Assembly: GCF_014333585.1 (NCBI RefSeq) | Contig: NZ_JACSCW010000006.1 | Location: 124,001 to 188,000, forward strand | DNA from: Hymenobacter sp. BT188 | GTDB lineage: Bacteria > Bacteroidota > Bacteroidia > Cytophagales > Hymenobacteraceae | DNA length: 64,000 nucleotides | Direction: 5' to 3' | In this document: one piece after another, positions 52,879-61,677 of the stretch | Position numbering within the stretch: the stretch's first letter is position 1 | How the letters are laid out: every line of letters starts with the position of its first letter | Notes under the pieces: model-generated | What the model saw: the letters and a program-made list of their open reading frames with translations, nothing else | The model's database searches: none | What the model was told of the DNA's origin: nothing | Made by a program: the position numbers and the translations under genes

Positions 52879-54339
52879 TTACTGTGGTTTCACGCCGCCA
52901 AACAAGCTATCCATTGCCCGCTGCATGCGGTTTTTGGCTGTAGCTTTTATCAATACCTCATTTAGTGCGGACAGCTCCATCAGAATTTTGGCTTGGATCT
53001 GCGAGTCCATCTCGATTTTGCGCATCAGTTCGCGCTGGGTAGCAGTCACATCGCGGGAGAGGTTTTTCTGCTCGGCGTCCAGGTTTTTGAAGGGCTCCAA
53101 ATAATGCGTAATGCGGTCGAAAACGTTCTCCTCGTTGAGGCGCTGGAAGTACTGTCCCCACTTTTCGTAGGCTTGTTGGGCGTCGCGCTCGTGGAAGCTT
53201 AGGCGCTGCTGCATCAGGTCGGTGAGGCGGCCGGTAGCTAGGTCGAAGTACTGCTCCGTGCGGGCGGCCACGTTGGTCATTTCCTTCTCGTGGCGCTGGA
53301 AAAAATCGAGCTGGTGCTGGATCAAATTATCGTGCTGGCCGATGTACTGGCCGACGTTGTTGATGCCGCGCTCAAAGCCAGTCAAGCGGTCCAGAATGCT
53401 CCGCACAGCGTTAGCGGTGGCAGTACCTTCCTCCAGCATTTGATTGAGCCGCTGCTGATAACCGACGAACGAGCCGAACAGCTCCGCCGACTCCCGCACT
53501 TTGTCAAACACGGCTAAGTTGGCATTCGCCATCTTATCAAACCCAATTTCATTGAGCTTCACCAGAAAGTCGCGCTGCACTTTTACGTTCTCCGTCAGCG
53601 TCCCGATGATGGGCTCGAAAATCGTGACTTTGCTTATAAAATCTTGATTAAAAGCATCCAGCACCCCTTTTAAGGTAGACAAGCTGTTGGCCATGTCGTT
53701 ATGCAGCACGGGCAACAAGCGCGCTTGCAGAAAAGTATAATACCTATTCTGGCCTTGGTCGAGCTGCTGATGCGCCTTCCGCACCAAACCATTTCCTAAT
53801 AATGTCAACAGCAGCCCCACAAAGCTGCCGGTCATGGCGATGAGTACGCCGGTGAGGAACGGCGTGAGCGCATCTTCATCTGACACTCCATTTCGCGCAA
53901 TACCTACCAAGCCCAGAATTACGCCCAAAAAGGTCCCTAGCAGACCCAGATACAAGGGCGTGGCCACATTCGCCTGCACCGCATTTTCCAGCACCTGCGA
54001 CTGCCGCTCCGAAATATCTTTCAAAATACCGAAGTCAGCGGCGGCGCCTTTATTATGGCGCAGGTAATCGTTGGTATCAGTCAGGATTTCCTGAAAGTCA
54101 GCGGGTACCGCGTCCGCCCGAATCAGGTCGATTAGGTAAGCATCGGCGGGCGCATTGGCGGCGTAGGGGGGCAAATCTTCGCCGGCCGGCGTTACCAGCC
54201 GACGCTCCACGCGCAGCGTGTTTTTGGCTGGGTAAATCTGCGCTAATCGTTGAGCCTGCGCGCGGGTTTGCAGGAACGTGCGAATCTGCAAACCCACCAC
54301 CACGAGCACAACAATTATTTCAAGAACGATTTCAAGCAT
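52879..54339 (-). CDS. MotA/ExbB/ZorA-like channel subunit with long cytoplasmic tail
   Basis: A 486-residue protein. Helix 1 (1-18) is followed by a cytoplasmic domain (about 20-125). Helices 2 and 3 (about 127-148, ATPLYLGLLGTFLGVILGLVGI; 158-184, LTPFLTGVLIAMTGSFVGLLLTLLG) match the MotA/TolQ/ExbB pore family. The last 300 residues are almost all charged helix, probably a long coiled coil into the cytoplasm. Three helices plus a long tail is the plan of ZorA of the Zorya system. I use the ATG at 54339; a longer frame of 29 codons looks random. It pairs with the MotB-like gene 98 bases downstream. Confidence 0.85.
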   Translation of the reverse strand: MLEIVLEIIVVLVVVGLQIRTFLQTRAQAQRLAQIYPAKNTLRVERRLVTPAGEDLPPYAANAPADAYLIDLIRADAVPADFQEILTDTNDYLRHNKGAAADFGILKDISERQSQVLENAVQANVATPLYLGLLGTFLGVILGLVGIARNGVSDEDALTPFLTGVLIAMTGSFVGLLLTLLGNGLVRKAHQQLDQGQNRYYTFLQARLLPVLHNDMANSLSTLKGVLDAFNQDFISKVTIFEPIIGTLTENVKVQRDFLVKLNEIGFDKMANANLAVFDKVRESAELFGSFVGYQQRLNQMLEEGTATANAVRSILDRLTGFERGINNVGQYIGQHDNLIQHQLDFFQRHEKEMTNVAARTEQYFDLATGRLTDLMQQRLSFHERDAQQAYEKWGQYFQRLNEENVFDRITHYLEPFKNLDAEQKNLSRDVTATQRELMRKIEMDSQIQAKILMELSALNEVLIKATAKNRMQRAMDSLFGGVKPQ

Positions 54340-54363
54340 CAAGCAAGAGTTTGTAGAAACACA

Positions 54364-54392
54364 CACCGCCGCGTTTGGTATACGCGGCGGTG
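54364..54392 (-). promoter_or_regulatory. Intercistronic hairpin before the ZorA-like gene
   Basis: CACCGCCGCGT (54364-54374) and ACGCGGCGGTG (54382-54392) form a perfect 11-base GC-rich stem with a seven-base loop, 25 bases before the start codon at 54339. No clear T-run follows. Confidence 0.6.
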
Positions 54393-54450
54393 GAATGTAA
54401 TCAGTAATACGACCACAAAGAAACAACGCCCAAAGCGTTGAGGTACGTTC

Positions 54451-55983
54451 CTACTCGAAATGAATAGCGGCTTTTTGCTCAATCTGCCAAGCCCCATTGC
54501 TTTTAAACAATGTTCCTTCTTCATCCGTCACGATGCGCGAAACGGGCGTGCTAGGCTGCTGGTAGCGGCAGGCTTCGCGCAGGGAATACTGCGCGCTTTG
54601 GATAGCATAGGCGTGTACCGCCGTGTTAGAAGTGATTCGGAACGTGGCGCGCTCGGGCCGTTGGACATCCAGTTTGATTTCGTAAATACTGTCATGCTGG
54701 GGTTGTTCCTGCAAGTCATATTCACTGAATCCCCCATTCACAGGCACCTTCACATAGTAGCGGCTTGTCTGGACTGGTTGGTTTTCCGGCTTATTTATCG
54801 GAGGCGCCACTGACCAATTATCCGGAGTGGGCAGTTGCACCGGCGGCACTAGGCTATCGAAGTCATCACGCGAGGCAGCAGCGGGCGGGCCAACTGGTAT
54901 TACAGGCGTCGGGACAGCAACCGGCGCTTCGGCTATTGGCGCCGGTGCAGTATAGGTAGGCACCGGAGCCGGGGGCGTAGGAGCCGTTTGTTGCGGTGCA
55001 GGTTGCGGGCTGGGGGTAGCCGCTACGGGCGCCGCTGGCCGTACCGGAGCGGGAGGCACCGTTGGGGCACTTGGCGTTACGGCCACTGAGGGACGATTTG
55101 GCGCCGGCGGAGCAGGTACGGCTGGTCTGGGGGGCAAATTTTGAGCGGCGGGCTTCGCTTGAGCTAGTACCGCGCCTACGCGTTGCTCCACTATCTTCTC
55201 AATCTCGCGCTGTAGCTCGGGCGTCAGTTTCTTGAGCGAAGGACTATCACTTGGCATGGCCAACTTTACCGCTTCCAGCGCAGCCCGATGACGCTCGGCG
55301 CGCGCATTCAGGGCCTTAATATGACCGCGCTGCAAAGCAAAAAGCACCAAGCTTAGTATTGAAAATACCAACGCAATAGGAGCAAAAAGCTTGCTGATGG
55401 TGCTCTCAGCCGCATACGTGCGCGGGCTACTTACGCTCGTGCCAGTTGGTAGCGCTACGCCTACATCAGAGTCTACTGTGGTATCGGCCAGGGAAGCCGT
55501 ATCGGCTGCTTCTTCAGCTACCAGATCAGCACTGGTGTCACCCAAGGGAGTACCGTTTTGCACAAAGCCTTTCAGGCCCGTTTCCAAGGCCGTCAGGCGC
55601 TGCATCCGAACCGGGTCATTGGTGCGCGCGGGGTTTTTGAGCCGGTTTATGATTTCGGTGGTGAGCTTATTAAGTCGCGCCTCATCTGTGGTCAACCCGT
55701 TATAAATTGCCCCCCGCTCCAGTGGTTTATACAAACGGCTGTATACACTCTGCTTATCGGCCTTAATGCTGTTCTCAAATGCCTGTAAGCTACCGTCGCA
55801 ACGCAAGGTGCCCTTCAGCTCAGGCACACCTGTATCCTCGTACACGAACTTCGCCGTGGCGCACCAGATCTGAGTTTTTGACTCGTCGAGCGTAGGTTTG
55901 CCGAGTTCGGTTTGGGCATTGACACTTGAGGCAGACAGTATCACACCTATCAATAAGGCAGCGAAACGGGGAAATATTTTCAT
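54451..55983 (-). CDS. Exported single-pass protein with proline-rich cytoplasmic linker
   Basis: A 510-residue protein of unknown family. The signal peptide (MKIFPRFAALLIGVILSASSVNA) is followed by a periplasmic domain (about 25-190) with a Cys pair at 41 and 62. One membrane helix (about 198-217) ends in a basic stretch (QRGHIKALNARAERHR), which places the rest in the cytoplasm. A coiled-coil piece (220-280), a very Pro/Ala-rich linker (about 280-385), and a C-terminal domain (about 410-510, YYVKVPVNGGFSEYDLQEQ, ATFRITSNTAVHAYAIQSAQ) complete it. It could link the stator to the cytoskeletal proteins. It lies between the SrfB-like and ZorA-like genes. Confidence 0.8.
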   Translation of the reverse strand: MKIFPRFAALLIGVILSASSVNAQTELGKPTLDESKTQIWCATAKFVYEDTGVPELKGTLRCDGSLQAFENSIKADKQSVYSRLYKPLERGAIYNGLTTDEARLNKLTTEIINRLKNPARTNDPVRMQRLTALETGLKGFVQNGTPLGDTSADLVAEEAADTASLADTTVDSDVGVALPTGTSVSSPRTYAAESTISKLFAPIALVFSILSLVLFALQRGHIKALNARAERHRAALEAVKLAMPSDSPSLKKLTPELQREIEKIVEQRVGAVLAQAKPAAQNLPPRPAVPAPPAPNRPSVAVTPSAPTVPPAPVRPAAPVAATPSPQPAPQQTAPTPPAPVPTYTAPAPIAEAPVAVPTPVIPVGPPAAASRDDFDSLVPPVQLPTPDNWSVAPPINKPENQPVQTSRYYVKVPVNGGFSEYDLQEQPQHDSIYEIKLDVQRPERATFRITSNTAVHAYAIQSAQYSLREACRYQQPSTPVSRIVTDEEGTLFKSNGAWQIEQKAAIHFE

Positions 55984-56001
55984 AGCAAAAATGACAACGG
56001 T

Positions 56002-56038
56002 ATAACGCCGTGCAGAATCAACTTCTGCACGGCGTTAT
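56002..56038 (-). promoter_or_regulatory. Intercistronic hairpin after the SrfB-like gene
   Basis: ATAACGCCGTGCAGAA (56002-56017) and its exact complement (56023-56038) flank a five-base loop. It lies between the SrfB-like stop and the next start. No strong T-run follows on the minus strand, so processing or partial attenuation is more likely than full termination. Confidence 0.65.
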
Positions 56039-56042
56039 TGCA

Positions 56043-59000
56043 TTATGAATTCGGGTTAATCAGTTCCCGGCTCAAGTTATACAGCGCCTGTTTCATCGGA
56101 TAGAAAAACAGCGTTTCCGGCAGTGTTTCACCTTGACCGAGGTTGCGGCCAATCTGGTGCAGACCCAAGTTCAGGCTATCCTCAATTTCACGGAGCAAGA
56201 AGTCTTTCACCTTCTGCCGATCCACGTCAACGCCTACTTCGCGCATCAGCGGAGCCACATCGTCATTGTCGAGCACGATTTCGAGAAAGCGGCGCGTGTT
56301 ATCAATTACCGACTGCTTCAATTCGGCATCAACTTGCGGAATTTTGAGACGAGCAGTGTCAATGTCCGCGCCTTCTAAAGCACCATTAAGTTTCACCGTC
56401 CGAATCTTGTCAAAGTCGGCGGCGCTGGTGGCGCTTTCCTCGAAAAGCACGCCGCCATTGGTAGTTGCTTCTTTAGGGTTATCAGCCAGAATTACACGGA
56501 AGTTCTGCGGTGGCTCTTGGCCGGTAGCTGCTAGGAATACCGCCTTGGTAATTTTCTCTATGGCCGCCAAGCTACTGCCGCCGCTGAGCAACCGCAGATA
56601 CAAGCTGCCTTTGCCAGAGAAGCACAGATAACGCGGCGTTTTCAGGCCCAGATGCTGTACTAGCTGTGCTACATGGTAGATAATAGCCGTGTAGTGCAGG
56701 TAGAAAAGCACTCGCAACTGCCGTCCTTTGCCCAAGCCCAGGCTCTGCGTAAAGCGCAACGCCTCGTTGTAGGTAAAGAGCAAGCTCGTTACGTCAGCCG
56801 AACCAAAATCAGGGTTTTGCAGAGCAGCCCGCAGGTAGCCTTTGTACTCCTGGTTCTGCTCCGAATCAGGCAGGCTTTCCACGTACTGCACACCAAGGCG
56901 TAGCAGACCGTTTTGCTTGGGCGCGCCCTGGACGCGAGCATAACCGTCACCCCACAGGTCGTCGCCGGCAAAGCGGAAGGACGAGCTGAACGAAGGCTTC
57001 TGCTCCGCGAAAATCAACAAGTCAGTCGTGCCGCCGCCAATGTCAATGTTGATGACGTTCTCGTCGCGGTTGGGCACTACCTGGTTGGTGGCCGTGAGGT
57101 AGTAGTACGGGGCCACCGATTCCGAAATGCACTGAGTGGGTCGGCGGGCGCGGAATACCTCCTGGAAAGCTTCATCCCATACTTGCTGAAACTGATTGCG
57201 CAGGAACATATCGAAGCTCAGGGGGGCAAACCACACCACACGGGTATCTTCCAAAATGCCGCCGTACTGGGCCGCTTTGTGCTTCATCAGCAGCAGAATT
57301 TCCTTAAAGAAGGCCGCAATCCGATTCACACCCTGCGGGTCCAGCTCCGCCGACCACTTCAAGTTGGTCACGAAGCGGTTCTGGGGTGGCTGGTTGGTTT
57401 CGGTGTTGATACTGAAGCCGATGTTGATATTGCTCAACACTTTGCTGGGCTCGTTAGCATAGGAGTTCGTTTCGCAGACTGCCGTCCGAATCGGAAACTC
57501 ATACACAGACTGCTGCTCACCCACGATGCTGGGCACAAACTCCCGATTCTGAATCAGGGGAATGTCAAACAGCTGACCGGGTCCGCGCATGTAGCGCTGG
57601 AAGGCTGAGTAGCCAGTATCGGGCAACGGCGCGTTTAGCAACTCTACTTGCAAGTCGCCCTCGCCAATAGTGAAAGGCCGCGGGTGAGCCGAAGGACCAT
57701 CGGCATACGCTACGTGCGTATTGCTGGTACCAAAATCGACGGCGAAGGTAAAGCGGCGCGTACCACGGTCCAGCTCCTTCCAGCGTGGCACAATAAGACC
57801 ACGGGCCGGCTCCGCACCAAGCGTAGCTGGCGGACAAGTAAGTTCGGCCAGGTCGAAGTGGGTGCCGGTGATTTCATAATACGTACTGCCAGCCGTTGCT
57901 ACACTTTTTTGGGTACGCTCAAACTTGGTAGCCCGACGGGCCGCGCCTTGGTCGGTTAGCCGCTCGCCACCTACGAAGAACGTGAGGTCGTAGCGGCGTT
58001 GCAGCATAGTCGGGCTGTTGTCGGCATCCACGAGCATGACCTTGTAAAAGTCGTTGTACTCGGGCTGGGCGCGCATCTTGTAGAATGGGAATACACCCAA
58101 GCCAATGTTGGCCCGTACGATGCGACCCTTCTCCGTAATCTCGCGGCCCTGCGCGTCCTTGGGGTTCTGTGGATTTTGGTAGTAGCTGCGCTCAAACGTG
58201 ATAAAACGCCCCCCCTGTACCGGCACCCGCACATTTACCCGCACATGGTTCAGGTCAATGGTAAACGTGACCAGTTCAGCCAAATCATGCTCGGTGAAGT
58301 ACTCGAAGAAGGACTGCTTCAGCGGTAGCAGGTATGGAAACCGCGCCCGACCCTGGGTGTCAGCGCCGTACTGGAAGGTCACTTTACCCGTGTGGAAGCG
58401 CTGCGTGTTGAGCTCATAAGGCAGCTCAACCAACGCATCTTCTAGGAAGTCGCCTACCGTAAGGTAAGGGTACTTGAAGCCTTTGCCGGGCAGCACCCGA
58501 TTCTCTAGCGTCAGCTCATCGGCGTAGGGCACGGGCGTGCGGTCGTCCCAAGGTTGGCCGTTGAGGTAATTTGCCCCCTGCATAGTCAGATTGGGTCGCA
58601 ACACCAAGGGGCGCAGGCGGCCGGTATTGCTCTCGCGGGTGGGCTGAATAAATAAGTCACTGCTCATCACCGCCGATTGGTCGGCGCGGCCAGGAAGCGG
58701 CACGTACTTCACGCTCACTAGGTTACCCTGGAAGTCAGTGATAGCAGGATACTTAGCGGCAAAACGCTGGGCCGTATGCTCACCCTGCATCTGCATCTGA
58801 TTGATGCGGCTGCGGTCGAGGCTAGCAAATACACTACCTGCAAACTCGCGGCGCTGTAACTGCGGATAAGCCAGAAACATCTCGTACACGAACTCTCTGA
58901 AAGCCGGCGAGCGATCTTCGAGCAGCACGATCTGGTTATCGAAATAATGCCCCCTAGCCTGTGCGCGCTCCAAGTCTAGCGGTGCTACCGTCGGGGCCGT

Positions 59001-59516
59001 GAAGAGCAGGGTAAGCGGCGAAGTACCCCCTAGTAAGCGCGGCCCACCTGGCAGGTCCGGCGACTCATAGAACACCAGATACATATCCGTGAAGTCACGG
59101 AATCGGTCATCCTGCAGGAACAAGCGCAAGGTTTCGCCTAGCAGGCGTGTGCCTTCATCCGACTGCATTTTGCGCAATTCCGTTTCCGCATTCCAGCGGC
59201 GTAGCGTGATTTTGCGGCCAGCCTGGGTGTAGAGATTGAAGTTATACAGCACCTCGAACAGGTCCCAGTAATGCGACACCAGTTCGTGGTATACCGAACC
59301 CGGATTGCGCTGCCCTTCACGAGCCAGGAAATCGAAGGCCGTTTCAAACAAGTGCATCCGCGCAAACGGCGTTGGGATGGACACGGCCACGTTCTTGGCT
59401 CGCCCGCCGGTGGGGTCGGTTACGGTATCAATTTCGGTGCTGGTAATGGGGGCGGTTTTCTGCCAGCCTTGCACCTGCTGGGAGCCGTTGTTATGTAAGC
59501 GAAGGACTTTGGGCAT
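56043..59516 (-). CDS. Large SrfB-like actin/Hsp70-fold protein
   Basis: A 1157-residue cytoplasmic protein. The first 590 residues show no known domain. From about 591 there is an actin/Hsp70-type ATPase fold: phosphate-1 loop FAVDFGTSNT (591-600), phosphate-2 loop VINIDIGGGTTD (821-832), and adenosine-loop-like CFSGKGS (about 965-971). This resembles SrfB-type proteins, known in Salmonella and relatives with little functional data. The ATG at 59516 (MPKVLRLHNN) is preferred to a TTG ten codons earlier. It follows the tubulin-like gene after 64 bases. Actin-fold and tubulin-fold genes side by side are unusual. Confidence 0.82.
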   Translation of the reverse strand: MPKVLRLHNNGSQQVQGWQKTAPITSTEIDTVTDPTGGRAKNVAVSIPTPFARMHLFETAFDFLAREGQRNPGSVYHELVSHYWDLFEVLYNFNLYTQAGRKITLRRWNAETELRKMQSDEGTRLLGETLRLFLQDDRFRDFTDMYLVFYESPDLPGGPRLLGGTSPLTLLFTAPTVAPLDLERAQARGHYFDNQIVLLEDRSPAFREFVYEMFLAYPQLQRREFAGSVFASLDRSRINQMQMQGEHTAQRFAAKYPAITDFQGNLVSVKYVPLPGRADQSAVMSSDLFIQPTRESNTGRLRPLVLRPNLTMQGANYLNGQPWDDRTPVPYADELTLENRVLPGKGFKYPYLTVGDFLEDALVELPYELNTQRFHTGKVTFQYGADTQGRARFPYLLPLKQSFFEYFTEHDLAELVTFTIDLNHVRVNVRVPVQGGRFITFERSYYQNPQNPKDAQGREITEKGRIVRANIGLGVFPFYKMRAQPEYNDFYKVMLVDADNSPTMLQRRYDLTFFVGGERLTDQGAARRATKFERTQKSVATAGSTYYEITGTHFDLAELTCPPATLGAEPARGLIVPRWKELDRGTRRFTFAVDFGTSNTHVAYADGPSAHPRPFTIGEGDLQVELLNAPLPDTGYSAFQRYMRGPGQLFDIPLIQNREFVPSIVGEQQSVYEFPIRTAVCETNSYANEPSKVLSNINIGFSINTETNQPPQNRFVTNLKWSAELDPQGVNRIAAFFKEILLLMKHKAAQYGGILEDTRVVWFAPLSFDMFLRNQFQQVWDEAFQEVFRARRPTQCISESVAPYYYLTATNQVVPNRDENVINIDIGGGTTDLLIFAEQKPSFSSSFRFAGDDLWGDGYARVQGAPKQNGLLRLGVQYVESLPDSEQNQEYKGYLRAALQNPDFGSADVTSLLFTYNEALRFTQSLGLGKGRQLRVLFYLHYTAIIYHVAQLVQHLGLKTPRYLCFSGKGSLYLRLLSGGSSLAAIEKITKAVFLAATGQEPPQNFRVILADNPKEATTNGGVLFEESATSAADFDKIRTVKLNGALEGADIDTARLKIPQVDAELKQSVIDNTRRFLEIVLDNDDVAPLMREVGVDVDRQKVKDFLLREIEDSLNLGLHQIGRNLGQGETLPETLFFYPMKQALYNLSRELINPNS

Positions 59517-59546
59517 TCCTTTATGTCTTATTGAATAGTAATGCAA

Positions 59547-59571
59547 TTCCTTTCTCTGGCTGAGAAGGGAA
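59547..59571 (-). promoter_or_regulatory. Intercistronic hairpin before the SrfB-like gene
   Basis: TTCCTTTCTC (59547-59556) pairs with GAGAAGGGAA (59562-59571) with one wobble and a five-base loop, between the tubulin-like stop and the SrfB-like start. Confidence 0.45.
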
Positions 59572-59580
59572 GCTTTATTC

Positions 59581-61029
59581 TTATACCACTTTTACCTTTT
59601 CTTCAAAAGCCTTGTCCGTTACGCGGTCAAACAGAGCCAGCAGCTTCTTGAAGTTGTCGGGCTCTTGGATGGATTTGGCGGCGTCGTTTAGGCTATTGAG
59701 GAAGTAGTTCTGACTGAGACCTTTATTGAAGAAGTCATTCCACTTTTTCTCCACGGGCTTGCCGGCAATCATGGCGTTGAAGTCGTCGGTGGTGAGGTCG
59801 AAGGGGCGGAAGGCGCGGCGATTTTGGGCCAGCTCTTTCAGCCACTCATCCACGCCGAACTCGGGGCTGTGGAGGAAGTTATTCAGTTCCTTGAAGATGG
59901 GCTCATTGCGCATGGCATAATCCAAGTTCAGGTTGTCGTGGTAAGGGGCTTTATCGGTGGGCAGGTGCTGCTTGTGGTAGCGCGTGAAGTACAGAAACTG
60001 CGTCAGCTGCTTAGCTATCATCTCCCGCGACTCGTCGGGTAGGTGACTAAAGTTGAGTTCCTGCGTGTCCACGCCCAGGCCGTACTCGTGGAAGTGCGGG
60101 CCACCATTGCGCAACTCCGCATCAGGGTACTGCATGAAGTCCACGATACTGAGCGCGGCCAATACCTCGATGAGGTGAGCTTTGTTGCGCTGGGCTGTGC
60201 CGCCGGGCTGATTCTCGTAGGGCGTATCGGGCGTGTCAGCTAAGTAATACAGAGCGTCGAGACCTTGCAGGTTGTGCTCGTAGTAACTGAGCGCGGCCTT
60301 CGTCTTGGTCAGAAAGCTGTTGGAGTCAATGATGGAGTTATCCTCCGACTGCAAGGCGAAGTAGGGCATTACTGTCACGGCACCGGTTAGAGCGTCGCGC
60401 AGGTAGCGAGCGTTACTCAGGCGCGTGTTTTGGTCCTTGAGGTTCTTAAGCAACAGTGGAAAGCCCGCCGCGCCTGTACCACCGAAGATGCTGGAGATAA
60501 AAAACACCCGGTCGCCTGCCTGGAAGTTGTCGGCGAAAAACCGGATTTCCGGTGAGTCTACCACCTTGTTCAGCACGACGCTGCCCACGTTTGGCGAGCC
60601 GCGGAAACCAATGGTCAGGGGGCTTTCTAGGTTGTCTTGGGTGAACAATAGCTCCACTAATCCCTTTGAATCAATGGAGAGTTGGTCGTAGCTCAGATAC
60701 TGGCGGAAGCTTTGGTTGATGCCGCCGAAATCAAACACGAAGGTGTCTTTTACACCGCCGTTGGTGTCAGCCGAAATGCTGCTGAGCGTGCTGATGTTGG
60801 TGTGGAAAAAGCCATCCTCACGCTGACCCAGGCGGTTATAAATCTGTTGATAGCTTTTCAGCATATCCACCGTCCGGTTCATGTCGCCGTTGTGAGCGTC
60901 GGGATCGATGATGATTGGTACTACCCGGTCACAATTGGGTAGCTGTACGCCGGCGGCCAGCAGCATGGTGAGGGAGCGAATAACGCGGGAGCCCGTGCCG
61001 CCAATACCGAATAAAAAGAGTTTAGCCAT
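59581..61029 (-). CDS. Tubulin/FtsZ-like GTPase-fold protein
   Basis: A 482-residue cytoplasmic protein of the tubulin-like superfamily (pfam Tubulin_2 type). The first loop is LFLFGIGGTGSRVIRSL (residues 4-20), an acidic strand follows (PIIIDPDAHNGD), and the tubulin signature G-G-T-G-x-G is represented by FGGTGAAGFPLLL (182-194). It probably binds GTP and may polymerise, but FtsZ-like T7 and C-terminal motifs are not obvious. I recall that such proteins were predicted to belong to a membrane-remodelling system with vWA and OmpA-family partners. Both partner types are encoded in this cluster. The start ATG is at 61029. Confidence 0.85.
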   Translation of the reverse strand: MAKLFLFGIGGTGSRVIRSLTMLLAAGVQLPNCDRVVPIIIDPDAHNGDMNRTVDMLKSYQQIYNRLGQREDGFFHTNISTLSSISADTNGGVKDTFVFDFGGINQSFRQYLSYDQLSIDSKGLVELLFTQDNLESPLTIGFRGSPNVGSVVLNKVVDSPEIRFFADNFQAGDRVFFISSIFGGTGAAGFPLLLKNLKDQNTRLSNARYLRDALTGAVTVMPYFALQSEDNSIIDSNSFLTKTKAALSYYEHNLQGLDALYYLADTPDTPYENQPGGTAQRNKAHLIEVLAALSIVDFMQYPDAELRNGGPHFHEYGLGVDTQELNFSHLPDESREMIAKQLTQFLYFTRYHKQHLPTDKAPYHDNLNLDYAMRNEPIFKELNNFLHSPEFGVDEWLKELAQNRRAFRPFDLTTDDFNAMIAGKPVEKKWNDFFNKGLSQNYFLNSLNDAAKSIQEPDNFKKLLALFDRVTDKAFEEKVKVV

Positions 61030-61146
61030 TGAATCGCAGAGTTTGCAGATTGATCAGATTTCGCAGACGCGTTAAAAACGCATGTGTTAGCGTCTTACCG
61101 CTAAGACATCGGGCCAATGCCTGACTGTAGCTTAACGATAGAAACG

Positions 61147-61174
61147 ATAAAGACGCGGGTTATCGCGTCTTTAT
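61147..61174 (-). promoter_or_regulatory. Hairpin between the membrane-protein and tubulin-like genes
   Basis: ATAAAGACGCG (61147-61157) and CGCGTCTTTAT (61164-61174) form a perfect 11-base stem with a six-base loop, just after the stop at 61179. Smaller inverted repeats (GCGTT/AACGC, TTAGCG/CGCTAA) follow nearby. The T-run is weak, so partial termination is possible. Confidence 0.55.
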
Positions 61175-61178
61175 ACCA

Positions 61179-61571
61179 TTAAAAAGGTGTGGTGCTGGCG
61201 TTGGTTGATCCTTTACGCAGGATAACGGAGAAGAGAAAGAACCAGAGTAATCCGTACAACGCGTTTATGGTAGCCAGCCAATAGATATAAGAATGCTCGG
61301 CCACCTGTTGACTATTGCACTGTACAATAGCGATGATGAAAGCGATAATGGCATTGGCCATGAGGAAAATGGTCCAGTGGCGCACCTTATTAAAGGTAGC
61401 CACACCCATTGCGCGGTTTATTAGGTAATAGAAAATCAGTACTAAGGCTAGCGAAACACCCAGGGTCAGCAAGCCGACGTTGGGAAAAATCACCTCGCGG
61501 TAAACTGGCGTTTCGGATGGCGGTTGGGGGGAACCGATGAGTTCGTAGAGAAAGCGAAAAAATGACTTCAT
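61179..61571 (-). CDS. Small three-helix membrane protein of the cluster
   Basis: A 130-residue membrane protein with three helices (about 33-52, 67-86 and 97-117), no catalytic motif and a short soluble start (MKSFFRFLYELIGSPQPPSETPVY). The ATG at 61571 is preferred to a codon five earlier. It lies between the vWA lipoprotein and the tubulin-like gene, all on the minus strand. It could anchor the tubulin-like protein to the membrane; this is inference only. Confidence 0.75.
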   Translation of the reverse strand: MKSFFRFLYELIGSPQPPSETPVYREVIFPNVGLLTLGVSLALVLIFYYLINRAMGVATFNKVRHWTIFLMANAIIAFIIAIVQCNSQQVAEHSYIYWLATINALYGLLWFFLFSVILRKGSTNASTTPF

Positions 61572-61677
61572 AGCGGAAATGTACAAATAAATTTGAGTGG
61601 CGATTCGCTGAACGCTAAAGATTCAACAGAATTGTGTGAGCAATGCAAAACAAGCTTTGCTCTATTGCATCTTGGCG

